Below, one piece after another: positions 55,284 through 63,477 of a DNA stretch of 64,000 bases. The notes below the pieces were generated by a model. The model ran no database searches and was not told where the DNA came from. It saw only the letters and a program-made list of their open reading frames with translations. The stretch is from positions 116,159 through 180,158 of the forward strand of contig JAKFYI010000015.1 in the NCBI GenBank assembly GCA_021730985.1, written 5' to 3'. Position 1 is the first letter of the stretch. The number at the start of each line of letters is the position of its first letter. The stretch comes from Hyphomicrobiales bacterium. Lineage in GTDB: Bacteria; Pseudomonadota; Alphaproteobacteria; Rhizobiales; Xanthobacteraceae. Position numbers and translations under genes: made by a program.

Positions 55284-55619
55284 ATGTTGAAGTGGCCCGC
55301 AATCTCTTTCATCGTGGCAGTCTCCGCGTTGATCGCGATTCCCAGTTGCGCAGACGCAGCGGAGTCAAAAGTCGCGGGCGTCAGCGAAGCGGGTGAACTC
55401 GACGTCAGCGCCAAGCGCCGCTACCGCAGACACCATGTCCGCGTGACCGTGCAGCCGGCGACTCGCACCAGCCGGCGCTATCGCGCGACGTACATCCCAC
55501 ATCCGTTCGATCTCTATGCCTATCGCCGGCCGTTCTTCGTGCCGGGTCCGCCGCCCGGCGTGGCGGGGCTGCGGAGGGATGGCATGGGCACTGCGGCGTA
55601 TGGCTTCGGCCAGAACTAG
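55284..55619 (+). CDS. small secreted protein (DVSA-RRYRRH type)
   Basis: 111 residues with a signal peptide (LIAIPSCADAAE). Mature part: VAGVSEAGELDVSAKRRYRRHHVRV, a basic region, then Pro-rich RPFFVPGPPPGVAG. It resembles the preceding protein in the DVSA(Q/K)RRYRRH motif, suggesting a tandem family. It is convergent with leuC, with a terminator between. Confidence 0.78.
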   Translation: MLKWPAISFIVAVSALIAIPSCADAAESKVAGVSEAGELDVSAKRRYRRHHVRVTVQPATRTSRRYRATYIPHPFDLYAYRRPFFVPGPPPGVAGLRRDGMGTAAYGFGQN

Positions 55620-55634
55620 CGCGGACGTTGCGAA

Positions 55635-55667
55635 CAAAAAAAGGCCCGCCTTCGAGGCGGGCCTTTT
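55635..55667. terminator. bidirectional rho-independent terminator between small gene and leuC
   Basis: AAGGCCCGCC-TTCGA-GGCGGGCCTT with A-run on one side and T-run on the other; it serves the convergent 55284 gene and leuC. Confidence 0.88.
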
Positions 55668-55689
55668 GCTTTGAGATGTGCCGGCGCGT

Positions 55690-57096
55690 TCAGTGCCAGT
55701 CGCGCACGTCCACGAACTTGCCGGCGATCGCTGCTGCCGCAGCCATCGCGGGCGACACCAGGTGCGTGCGGCCGCGATAGCCTTGCCGGCCTTCGAAGTT
55801 GCGGTTCGAGGTCGAGGCGCAGCGCTCGCCCGGCTTGAGCTTGTCGGGGTTCATCGCGAGGCACATCGAGCAGCCCGGCTCGCGCCAGTCGAAGCCCGCG
55901 GCCTTGAAAATCTTGTCGAGGCCTTCGGCCTCGGCCTGCTGCTTTATCAGGCCGGAGCCCGGCACGATCATCGCGTAGACGTTCGCGTTGACCGTCTTGC
56001 CTCCGGCGACGCGTGCGACCTCGCGCAAATCCTCGATGCGCGAGTTCGTGCACGAGCCGATGAACACGCGCTCGATCGGGATGTCGGTGATCTTCTCGCC
56101 GCCCTTCAATCCCATGTAGTCGAGCGAGCGCTCGGCGGCGCGGCGCTTGTTCTCATCCGCAATCTCGGACGGCACCGGCACGCGGCCGGTGATCGATGCG
56201 ACCTGCTCGGGGCTGGTGCCCCAGGTGACGATCGGCGGCAGCTTGGAGGCGTCGAGTTTGATCTCGCGGTCGAAGTGCGCGCCGTCTTCGGTCGGCAGCG
56301 AGTCCCAGTAGCGAACGGCGTCGTCCCACAGCTTGCCCTTCGGCGCCTTTGGGCGGCCCTTGAGATATTCGTAAGCTTTTTCGTCGGGCGCGATGAAGCC
56401 GGCTTTCGCGCCGGCCTCGACCGACATGTTGCAGACCGTCATGCGGCCTTCCATCGACAGGTCGCGGATCGCTTCGCCCGCGTACTCCAGCGAATAGCCG
56501 GTGCCGCCCGCGGTGCCGATCTCGCCGATGATGGCGAGGATGATGTCTTTCGCGGTGACGTTCGGAGGCAGCTTGCCTTCGACCAGCGCGCGCATGTTCT
56601 TCGACTTCTTCTGCACCAGCGTCTGCGTCGCCAGCACATGCTCGACCTCGGACGTGCCGATGCCATACGCCAGCGCGCCGAACGCGCCGTGCGTCGCGGT
56701 GTGGCTGTCGCCGCACACCAGCGTGGTGCCGGGTAGCGTGAAGCCCTGCTCGGGGCCGATGACGTGGCAGATGCCCTGCCGGATATCGAACTCGTCGAGG
56801 TACTCCAGGCCGAACAGCTTGGCGTTCTCGGCGAGATAGGCGATCTGCGCGGTGCTTTCCGGATCGGGATTGGGCAGATTGCGGTCGGAGGTCGGCACGT
56901 TGTGATCGACCACGACCAGCGTCTTCTCCGGCGCGCGCACCTTGCGCCCGGTGAGGCGCAGCCCTTCGAACGCTTGCGGCGACGTCACCTCATGGACGAT
57001 GTGGCGGTCGATGTAGAGCAGGCAGGTGCCGTCCGGCGCCTCGTCAACCACATGGTCGGCCCAGATCTTGTCGTAGAAGGTACGCGGCTTGGCCAT
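55690..57096 (-). CDS. leuC: 3-isopropylmalate dehydratase large subunit
   Basis: 468 residues from the ATG at 57096 (AGGA upstream); an in-frame start at 57204 adds an unlikely leader. Aconitase-family enzyme of leucine synthesis. The [4Fe-4S] cysteines are in [10 protein letters not shown] and [61 protein letters not shown] are family blocks. It lies 162 bases after rplS on the same strand, a common alphaproteobacterial order. Confidence 0.98.
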   Translation of the reverse strand: MAKPRTFYDKIWADHVVDEAPDGTCLLYIDRHIVHEVTSPQAFEGLRLTGRKVRAPEKTLVVVDHNVPTSDRNLPNPDPESTAQIAYLAENAKLFGLEYLDEFDIRQGICHVIGPEQGFTLPGTTLVCGDSHTATHGAFGALAYGIGTSEVEHVLATQTLVQKKSKNMRALVEGKLPPNVTAKDIILAIIGEIGTAGGTGYSLEYAGEAIRDLSMEGRMTVCNMSVEAGAKAGFIAPDEKAYEYLKGRPKAPKGKLWDDAVRYWDSLPTEDGAHFDREIKLDASKLPPIVTWGTSPEQVASITGRVPVPSEIADENKRRAAERSLDYMGLKGGEKITDIPIERVFIGSCTNSRIEDLREVARVAGGKTVNANVYAMIVPGSGLIKQQAEAEGLDKIFKAAGFDWREPGCSMCLAMNPDKLKPGERCASTSNRNFEGRQGYRGRTHLVSPAMAAAAAIAGKFVDVRDWH

Positions 57097-57205
57097 TTGT
57101 CTGTCCTGCTGAAGCGTGCGGGCCTTTTTGTAATCATTCTGAAGCGTTACGAAAAGGTCCGAGTAGGGCGTTCGTGCCATGCGGACGGGGCATGGTCCAC
57201 ACAAG

Positions 57206-57230
57206 CAAAAGGCCGGACAAGCCGGCCTTT
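57206..57230 (-). terminator. rho-independent terminator of the rplS operon
   Basis: On the minus strand AAAGGCCGG-CTTGT-CCGGCCTTTT followed by GCTTGT; it ends 28 bases after rplS and before leuC, so leuC probably has its own promoter. Confidence 0.75.
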
Positions 57231-57258
57231 CGATTTCGTCCGGCGAAACGCTTTGCCG

Positions 57259-57657
57259 TCAGGACTTGGCGTCGGCCACGTCCGTGGTCTGGCCGGCGTG
57301 GTGCGTGCCTTCGGCGATGCGCGCCGACTTGCCGCGCAGTCCGCGCAGATAATACAGCTTGGCGCGGCGGACCTTGCCGCGGCGAACCAGCTTGATCGAA
57401 TCGACCATCGGCGAATGGAGCGGGAAGACGCGCTCGACGCCTTCGCCGTAGGAAATCTTGCGAACCGTGAAGTTCTCCTGGATGCCGCGGCCGGAGCGGC
57501 CGATGCAAACGCCCTCGTAGGCCTGGATGCGGGTGCGCTCGCCTTCGATGACCTTCACGTTGACGATCACCGTGTCGCCCGGCTCGAAATCCGGAATCGT
57601 CTTGCCGGCGGTCAGCTTCTCAAGCTGTTCCTTTTCGAGTTGCTGGATGATGTCCAT
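57259..57657 (-). CDS. rplS: 50S ribosomal protein L19
   Basis: 132 residues. L19 sits at the 30S-50S interface. [50 protein letters not shown] and [11 protein letters not shown] are the conserved blocks; a short Thr/Ala/Lys tail extends beyond the usual core. Last gene of ffh-rpsP-rimM-trmD-rplS, 116 bases after trmD. Confidence 0.98.
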   Translation of the reverse strand: MDIIQQLEKEQLEKLTAGKTIPDFEPGDTVIVNVKVIEGERTRIQAYEGVCIGRSGRGIQENFTVRKISYGEGVERVFPLHSPMVDSIKLVRRGKVRRAKLYYLRGLRGKSARIAEGTHHAGQTTDVADAKS

Positions 57658-57773
57658 GGCGTATCTCCGTCGGCAATGCGCTGGCCGGGCCGCGCAAATG
57701 AGCTTGGATTTCCGGGTTCGGGCGATCTTCTATGCCAAAGTGGGGGCCTTGTCACCCCTCACAACCGGGCGGT

Positions 57774-58478
57774 CTATTTGGGCTTGATGGGGCGTTTTTG
57801 ATAGGCCGACCAAAGGTCTGGCCGGCGCTCCCGGGTCAGCCGCTCGGCCTCGGCGCGGCGCCAGGCCGCGACTTTGGCGTGATCGCCACCTGTCAGAACC
57901 GCCGGAATATCTTGTCCTCCGAAGGTCTGCGGCCTCGTGTATTGGGGGTATTCCAGCAGAACATCCGAGAAGCTCTCGTCCAGCCCCGATTGCTCCTTGC
58001 CCATCACCCCGGGGATAAGCCGGACGCAGGCATCGAGCACCGCCATCGCCGCGATCTCGCCGCCGGACAGGACGTAGTCGCCGACCGAGACCTCCTCGAG
58101 CTGCCGCGCCGCGATGACCCGCTCATCGACCCCCTCGAACCGGCCGCACACCAGGACAGCTCCGCCGCCCTTGGCCAGGGCCGCCACCCGCGCCTGGGTG
58201 AGCGGCGTGCCGCGCGGGCTCATCAGCAGGCGGGGGCGGTCGTCGGCGACGGCGTCGATCGCGCGCGCCAGCACGTCGGCCATCATCACCATGCCGGGTC
58301 CGCCGCCGGCCGGGGTGTCATCGACGGTGCGGTGCTTGTCGGTGGCGTGCGCCCGGATATCGGCCGCATCGAGCGACCACAGGCCGGCGGCCAGCGCCTT
58401 GCCGGCGAGGCTGACGCCGAGCGGGCCGGGGAACATCTCGGGAAACAGCGTGAGCACGGTGGCGCGCCACATCGGCAT
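57774..58478 (-). CDS. trmD: tRNA (guanine-37-N1)-methyltransferase
   Basis: 234 residues from the ATG that overlaps the rimM stop (TGATG). It methylates G37 next to the anticodon to prevent frameshifting. SPOUT-fold knot segments are clear: [40 protein letters not shown], and the start [17 protein letters not shown] slightly later ATG (58472) is also possible. Confidence 0.97.
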   Translation of the reverse strand: MPMWRATVLTLFPEMFPGPLGVSLAGKALAAGLWSLDAADIRAHATDKHRTVDDTPAGGGPGMVMMADVLARAIDAVADDRPRLLMSPRGTPLTQARVAALAKGGGAVLVCGRFEGVDERVIAARQLEEVSVGDYVLSGGEIAAMAVLDACVRLIPGVMGKEQSGLDESFSDVLLEYPQYTRPQTFGGQDIPAVLTGGDHAKVAAWRRAEAERLTRERRPDLWSAYQKRPIKPK

Positions 58479-58984
58479 CACTCGGTGAGTACGGGCGGCA
58501 CCACGACGATGCGCTTGCCCTTGATGTCCACGGCCGGCACCGCCTCGACGGTGAACGGCACCATCAGCGGCTCGCCGCCGCCGGCCGGCGCGATCTCGAG
58601 GATGTCGCCTGCGCCGTAGTTGTAAACCGCCCGCACGATGCCGACCGCTGCGCCGTCCGGGCCGACCGCGGCAAGTCCGATCAGGTCGGACTGATAGAAC
58701 GTCTCATCGTCCTCGACCGCCGGCAGGCGTTCGCGCGGAACGTAGAGCTTGAGATTGGTCAGCTTTTCAGCGGCGTCGCGGTCGCCGATGCCGGCGAGCC
58801 GCGCGACGAAGTGATCCTTCGCCGGCCGCAGCGCTTCAATCTCGAAGCGCCGCGCGCCGTCTTCGCTCTCCAGCGGGCCGTAGGACGTCACCGCCTCCGG
58901 CTCCTGCGTGAAGGACCGCAGCCGGACCTCGCCGCGCAGGCCATGCGCGGCGCCGATCTGGGCAACGCAGATGCGGTCGGTCAC
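58478..58984 (-). CDS. rimM: 16S rRNA processing protein RimM
   Basis: 168 residues, two beta-barrel domains: [20 protein letters not shown] at the start and the PRC-barrel domain ([42 protein letters not shown]) at the end. It assists late 30S head maturation with S19. It follows rpsP by 14 bases and is coupled to trmD. Confidence 0.96.
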   Translation of the reverse strand: MTDRICVAQIGAAHGLRGEVRLRSFTQEPEAVTSYGPLESEDGARRFEIEALRPAKDHFVARLAGIGDRDAAEKLTNLKLYVPRERLPAVEDDETFYQSDLIGLAAVGPDGAAVGIVRAVYNYGAGDILEIAPAGGGEPLMVPFTVEAVPAVDIKGKRIVVVPPVLTE

Positions 58985-58998
58985 GACGCCCTACATGC

Positions 58999-59415
58999 CT
59001 ACTTCTTCGCGGCTTCGGCTGCGATGAGCCGCTCGCGGGCCTGGGCGTCGGCCTTGGTCTTCGCTTCGGCCTTGGCGGCTTCCGCCACCTTGTTCTTCTC
59101 TTCCCTCGCGGCCTTGCGCTCCTTGCGCGGGATCGCCTTCTCCGGATTGTTGCGCTTCTCGCGCTTGGCGACGCCGGCGGCATCCAGGAAGCGCATCACG
59201 CGATCCGACGGCTGCGCGCCCTTGGCGATCCAGGACTTCACCTTGTCCAGGTCGAGCTTGAGCCGGTCGGTCTGCTCCTTCGGCAGCAGCGGATTGAAAA
59301 AGCCGAGCCGCTCGATGAAGCGGCCGTCGCGCGGCGCGCGGCTGTCAGCGGCAACGATGTGATAGACCGGGCGCTTCTTGGTTCCGGCACGGGCCATACG
59401 GATTACGACAGGCAT
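58999..59415 (-). CDS. rpsP: 30S ribosomal protein S16
   Basis: 138 residues, longer than the roughly 80-residue core because of a Lys/Ala/Glu-rich C-terminal extension (about 85-138), as usual in this order. The core [41 protein letters not shown] is canonical. AAGGAA lies just upstream of the ATG. It is 80 bases after ffh, with a small palindromic repeat in the gap. Confidence 0.97.
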   Translation of the reverse strand: MPVVIRMARAGTKKRPVYHIVAADSRAPRDGRFIERLGFFNPLLPKEQTDRLKLDLDKVKSWIAKGAQPSDRVMRFLDAAGVAKREKRNNPEKAIPRKERKAAREEKNKVAEAAKAEAKTKADAQARERLIAAEAAKK

Positions 59416-59443
59416 TGCAGTTCCTTTCTTTTACAAAACGGAT

Positions 59444-59475
59444 GTCATTCCGGACGTGTTGCGTCCCGGAATGAC
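59444..59475. repeat. short palindromic repeat between ffh and rpsP
   Basis: GTCATTCCGG, 12-base centre, CCGGAATGAC. Of the intergenic palindrome type common in these genomes. It lies inside the ffh-rpsP transcript and could affect mRNA stability between the two genes. Confidence 0.65.
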
Positions 59476-59495
59476 GGTGAGGGTTGAAGGCTTCG

Positions 59496-61055
59496 TCACT
59501 TCTTTTTTCCAAGCCCGGGGAAATTCGGCGGCAAGCCGCCCAGTCCCGGCAGTTTCGGTCCGAGCCCCGGCAGGCCCGGAAATTTCGGGCCGAGGCCCGG
59601 CATTGTCGGCGGCAGCGTGGGCGCACCGGGCGCGCCCGGGAGTCCCTGCAATCCGCCCGGCATCTGTTCGGCAAGCTTCGCCATGTCTTCCGGCGACGGC
59701 ATCCCGCCGCCCATGCCCATCATGCGGGCGAGACCGGCCATCGGGCCGCGCGCCTTGCCGCCGCCCATCATCTTCATGATGTCGGACATGCCGCGGTGCA
59801 TCTTCAGCAGCTTGTTGACCTCCTCGACCTTGGTGCCGGCGCCCGCCGCGATGCGCTTCTTGCGGCTGGCCTTCAGCAGGTCGGGAGTCTTGCGCTCCTT
59901 CGGCGTCATGGAGTCGATGATCGCGAGCTGACGCTTCAGCACGCTGTCGTCGAGATTGCGTTCGGCAAGCTGGTTCTTGATCTTGGCGATGCCGGGCATC
60001 ATGCCCATCAGCCCGCTCATGCCGCCCATCTTTTGCATCTGCGTGAGCTGTTCGCGCATATCCACCAGGTCGAACTGGCCTTTGCGCATCCGCTCGGCGG
60101 CGCGCATCGCCTGCTCGCGATCGATATTGGCGGCGGCCTTCTCGACCAGCGAGACGATGTCGCCCATGCCGAGGATGCGGCCGGCGATCCGCGACGGATC
60201 GAAATCCTCGAGCGCGTCCATGCGCTCGCCGACGCCGATCAGCTTGATCGGCTTGCCGGTGACGGCGCGCATCGACAGCGCGGCGCCGCCGCGGCCGTCG
60301 CCATCGACGCGGGTCAGTACGATGCCGGTGAGGCCGAGCTTCTCGTCGAACGCGCGGGCGAGGTTGACGGCGTCCTGGCCGGTCAGGCTGTCGGCCACCA
60401 GCAGGATTTCATGCGGGTTGGCGGCGCGTTTGACGTCCGCCGCCTCGTTCATCAGCTCTTCGTCGAGGGTGATGCGGCCGGCGGTGTCGAGCAGCACCAC
60501 GTCGTAGCCGCCGAGCCGGGCGGCTTGCATGGCGCGCGTCGCGATCTGCGCGGGGTTCTGGCCCTGCACGATCGGCAGCGTCTCGACGTTGACCTGCGTG
60601 CCGAGCACGGCGAGTTGCTCCATCGCGGCGGGACGCCGCGTGTCGAGCGAGGCCATGAGCACCTTGCGCTTGTCGCGCTCGGTGAGCCGCTTCGCGAGCT
60701 TGGCGGTGGTGGTGGTTTTGCCGGAGCCCTGCAGTCCGACCATCATGATCGGCACCGGCGCCGCGGCGTTCAGATCGACCGGCTTGGAATCGGAGCCGAG
60801 CGTGTTGACCAACTCGTCGTGGACGATCTTCACGACCATCTGGCCTGGCGTCACCGACTTGATGACATCCACGCCGACGGCGCGCAGCTTGACCTGATCG
60901 ACGAACGCGCGCGCCACCTCGAGCGCCACGTCGGCTTCCAGCAAGGCGCGACGAACCTCGCGCATCGCCTCGTCGACGTCAGCCTCCGACAGTGCGCCGC
61001 GCCGCGTCAGGCGGTCGAGCACTCCGGCCAGGCGATCCGACAGGTTGTCGAACAT
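59496..61055 (-). CDS. ffh: signal recognition particle protein Ffh
   Basis: 519 residues. SRP54-type GTPase that binds 4.5S RNA and signal sequences and docks with FtsY. The N domain (1-90) precedes the G domain with GLQGSGKTT (107-115), DTAGRITLDEELMNE and TRVDGDGRGGAALS; the Met-rich M domain (about 330-440) follows. The tail from about 465 is Gly/Pro/Leu-rich (PGLGPKFPGLPGLG-type units), longer than in E. coli but common in this group. First gene of the operon. Confidence 0.97.
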   Translation of the reverse strand: MFDNLSDRLAGVLDRLTRRGALSEADVDEAMREVRRALLEADVALEVARAFVDQVKLRAVGVDVIKSVTPGQMVVKIVHDELVNTLGSDSKPVDLNAAAPVPIMMVGLQGSGKTTTTAKLAKRLTERDKRKVLMASLDTRRPAAMEQLAVLGTQVNVETLPIVQGQNPAQIATRAMQAARLGGYDVVLLDTAGRITLDEELMNEAADVKRAANPHEILLVADSLTGQDAVNLARAFDEKLGLTGIVLTRVDGDGRGGAALSMRAVTGKPIKLIGVGERMDALEDFDPSRIAGRILGMGDIVSLVEKAAANIDREQAMRAAERMRKGQFDLVDMREQLTQMQKMGGMSGLMGMMPGIAKIKNQLAERNLDDSVLKRQLAIIDSMTPKERKTPDLLKASRKKRIAAGAGTKVEEVNKLLKMHRGMSDIMKMMGGGKARGPMAGLARMMGMGGGMPSPEDMAKLAEQMPGGLQGLPGAPGAPTLPPTMPGLGPKFPGLPGLGPKLPGLGGLPPNFPGLGKKK

Positions 61056-61068
61056 CGTTCTCTCTCGA

Positions 61069-61173
61069 CCTCGTCCTGAGGAGCGTGCGCAGCACGCGTC
61101 TCGAAGGGCGGGGTCGCCCAGGCTTTTGCCCCATCCTTCGAGACGCCGCCTTCGGCGGCTCCTCAGGATGAGG
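61069..61173. repeat. 105-bp palindromic repeat upstream of ffh
   Basis: CCTCGTCCTGAGG at one end and CCTCAGGATGAGG at the other, with further inverted parts (CGTCTCGAAGG / CCTTCGAGACG and local hairpins) inside. An intergenic repeat family of this bacterial group. Its edge is only 14 bases from the ffh ATG, so it occupies the ffh leader and promoter region. Confidence 0.78.
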
Positions 61174-61609
61174 GCGGATCAAACACGTCGGCGCCCGAGG
61201 GCGCATCGCGCTGTCGGGCGTGGGCCTCCGGCCTCAGTGGACCGGTCGGCGCATTCCAAATTCACGTCTCTATCGAGAACAGAGCCTAATTGGGCCGGGA
61301 GGGGGCTTGAGTCAAGGAATACGGGTTTGTCCGAATCTCCTCACTGCTGGCCCATCTAGCAACCCTAGGTTGTATGCAACGTTTGTGTCTTAACTTTCGT
61401 TTGAAGCAACAGACAGTTCTGCCTCAAGCGTTAACTCGGAACCGCATTTTTTTGCGCCCAGTAGGCCGATGTTAATGGATGCGCCCTTAAAGCCGAGCAA
61501 CTGAACAAAAAATTAAGAACTTTCTGCGAGCCTATTAACGAAGAGCCCCTTTAGCCAACGGGGATCACTCAACCGGTTGATGAGTTGTTTTGCCATCGGA
61601 GGGCCAAAT
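61174..61609. other. 436-bp spacer without a convincing gene, AT-richer
   Basis: Between the repeat and the 40-residue gene. From about 61370 the DNA is visibly less GC-rich, with several T and A runs, and has stop codons in all frames. It should hold the promoter of the 61610 gene; no operator or RNA gene could be recognised. Confidence 0.55.
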
Positions 61610-61732
61610 ATGACAAAGAAAGTGTGGCGCGCGCTCCTAAGAGGAAGGCGCAAAATAGAAGTTGTGCGTCCGTACTTGCAAGTGGCGACGGCGGCTGTGG
61701 TACTTACCGTCACCTTGTATTATTTGTTTTGA
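61610..61732 (+). CDS. 40-residue membrane protein
   Basis: Not recognised. The ATG at 61610 has GGAGGG 6 bases upstream, the best ribosome site in this region. The 40-residue product has a basic first half (MTKKVWRALLRGRRKIEVVR) and one membrane segment (ATAAVVLTVTLYYLF) running to the C-terminus, as in single-pass small proteins. It sits in the less GC-rich stretch before the antitoxin-like gene, in the same direction. No toxin family could be assigned. Confidence 0.6.
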   Translation: MTKKVWRALLRGRRKIEVVRPYLQVATAAVVLTVTLYYLF

Positions 61733-61851
61733 CCGATTTCATTCTTGATCCGTTTTGCGGTTCGAGAAGTTTGGTTTCCGATTCTTAGTCGGCTTTCTCC
61801 GACCAAATGTTCTTAACGCATGCGGATTCGGCCTAACCCGTTTGGGATGCC

Positions 61852-62031
61852 ATGAGACAGGTTCCGTTCTCGGTCGCCAGAGATAGGTTTGATGAGTTGC
61901 TCGACGACGTCGAGCGAGGCGAGACGGTCGTCATCACCAAACCAATTGCTCGTTTGGAGCCGGACAAAAAACGCCGCCGGCGCAGACCATTGAATCCCGT
62001 CGGCCTTAGCGATCTCATCGCGCTGGCATGA
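61852..62031 (+). CDS. orphan Phd/YefM-type antitoxin-like protein
   Basis: 59 residues. VPFSVARDRFDELLDDVERGETVVITKPIARLEPD is the typical Phd/YefM DNA-binding core, though the usual Gly before KP(I/V)ARL is missing. A basic patch (KKRRRRRP) and a short tail that could be a toxin-binding region (NPVGLSDLIALA) follow. Phd proteins normally precede a Doc, YoeB or VapC toxin gene. Here the stop overlaps the start of a ceramidase-like membrane protein gene (ATGA), and no known toxin is nearby. Confidence 0.78.
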   Translation: MRQVPFSVARDRFDELLDDVERGETVVITKPIARLEPDKKRRRRRPLNPVGLSDLIALA

Positions 62032-62759
62032 ATCTCACCGGCACCATCCGCGCCCGTCCGCTGATCTTTCTGTTCGGCCTCGCCGCCGTCTCGCTGCTGG
62101 CGTTGCTGCTGGTGCCGCCGATCCCGCAGAGCCAGACCTATCATTCGTTCGCCGACCAGCGGCCGTTGTTCGGCGTGCCGAACTTCTGGAACGTGGTGTC
62201 GAACCTGCCGTTCGTGCTGGTCGGAGTGATGGGGCTGATGCGCGTGCGCGGCAGCCTGTCCGCCAGCACGTTCTTTCTCGGCGTGCTGCTGACCGGGTTC
62301 GGCTCGGCCTACTATCACTGGCGGCCCGACGATATCGGGCTGTTCTGGGACCGGCTGCCGATGTCGGTCGCGTTCATGGCGGCGCTTGCCTATGTGATCG
62401 AGGAGCGCATCAACGAGCGCGTCGGCCAGTTGCTGCTGTGGCCACTGATCCTGCTCGGCATCGTCAGCCTGCTGGTGTGGATTCGCACCGACGACCTACG
62501 CCTCTATGCCTGGGTGCAGTTCTTTCCCTGCTTGGCGTTGCCGCTGATGTTTTGGCTGTTCGCGCCGAAGTACAGCGGCACGGCGTACTGGTTCGCGGCC
62601 GCGGGTCTCTATGTGCTCGCCAAGGTGCTGGAATATGCCGACGCCGGTATCCATTCGGCGACGGGCGACATGATGAGCGGTCACGCGCTCAAGCATGTCG
62701 CGGCCGCTGGCGCCTGCTATGTGGTCTATCTGGCGTTCACGAAGCGAAGGCCGGTTTAG
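62028..62759 (+). CDS. ceramidase-domain (CREST-superfamily) membrane protein
   Basis: 243 residues, about seven membrane segments. Candidate metal-binding motifs of the alkaline-ceramidase/CREST superfamily: DQRPLFGVPNFWNVVSNLPF, GSAYYHWRPDDIGLFWDRLP (His/Asp) and SGHALKHVAAA (His pair near the end). Superfamily members are membrane hydrolases acting on amide-linked lipids. The substrate here is unknown. It overlaps the antitoxin-like gene by 4 bases and is followed by a palindromic repeat. Confidence 0.83.
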   Translation: MNLTGTIRARPLIFLFGLAAVSLLALLLVPPIPQSQTYHSFADQRPLFGVPNFWNVVSNLPFVLVGVMGLMRVRGSLSASTFFLGVLLTGFGSAYYHWRPDDIGLFWDRLPMSVAFMAALAYVIEERINERVGQLLLWPLILLGIVSLLVWIRTDDLRLYAWVQFFPCLALPLMFWLFAPKYSGTAYWFAAAGLYVLAKVLEYADAGIHSATGDMMSGHALKHVAAAGACYVVYLAFTKRRPV

Positions 62760-62786
62760 CTTCGCAGGAGCGGCGCACTCCGTTCA

Positions 62787-62895
62787 CCTCTCCCATAGGG
62801 AGAGGTCGACCGCCGCAGGCGGGCGGGTGAGGGGTTTCGGTCTATCGAGGGAGCGAGACCCCCTCACCCCAACCCTCTCCCCACAGGGGAGAGGG
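62787..62895. repeat. 109-bp palindromic repeat after the ceramidase-like gene
   Basis: Hairpins CCTCTCCC-ATA-GGGAGAGG and CCCTCTCCCC-ACA-GGGGAGAGGG flank a GC-rich centre with the lead-in CCCTCACCCCAACCCT. Same family as the element inside rlmN (19918-20056) and the half copy at 46721-46759. It lies between convergent genes. Confidence 0.85.
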
Positions 62896-62930
62896 AGCTC
62901 ACCGCCGATGCTGCGCTGCCTTGAGTCAAA

Positions 62931-63455
62931 TCACCGCAGCGGGCCGTAGACCTCGACCTTGGTTTCCTTGTCGTCCATGTCGCCGTAGAAAAACTCGATG
63001 GTGTCGATGCCCTTGAGGCGACGGACGCCGGGCTTTTCGAGTTCGTTGAGAGCCTTGCGGCGGATCGCGATCACGGAGGCAGCGCCGCCCACGCCGGACG
63101 CCACATAGGCCGGCCCCTTCAGCCGCCGCAGATCGATGGTCTTGCCGTAGCGGCCGGGCTTCGCCTTGACCGACGGATCGATCACATAACCGATCCGGGC
63201 GCGGAAATTTTTCAGCCCCGACATTTCGTAGATCACGACTTCGGTCGTGGTGAGCTTCATGTTGTAGTCGCTGGCGAAGTCCGTGGCCTCGCCGAGCGCC
63301 TCGCCGATCAGGTCGCCGAGGTCGTCCCAATCGCCGGACTTGAGTGCGGTGACGACGAGGACCTCGGGCAACTGGCCGCGTGTCGCCGCCTCCTGCGCCT
63401 GTGCTGGCGCACTGAGCAGCAGCGCGATCAGAATACCGGAAAGCCAGTTCGGCAC
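62931..63455 (-). CDS. hypothetical secreted protein linked to a GyrI-like gene
   Basis: Not recognised. 174 residues with a signal peptide (SGILIALLLSAPAQAQE). The mature part has LPEVLVVTALKSGDWDDLGDLIGEALGEATDFASDYN and VVIYEMSGLKNFRARIGYVIDP, a layout resembling a GyrI-like effector fold, as in the neighbouring gene. It starts 22 bases after the upstream gene on the same strand, so the two form an operon. Both may bind a small ligand in the periplasm. Confidence 0.72.
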   Translation of the reverse strand: MPNWLSGILIALLLSAPAQAQEAATRGQLPEVLVVTALKSGDWDDLGDLIGEALGEATDFASDYNMKLTTTEVVIYEMSGLKNFRARIGYVIDPSVKAKPGRYGKTIDLRRLKGPAYVASGVGGAASVIAIRRKALNELEKPGVRRLKGIDTIEFFYGDMDDKETKVEVYGPLR

Positions 63456-63477
63456 GACGATGCCCCAAGCAGCGATG

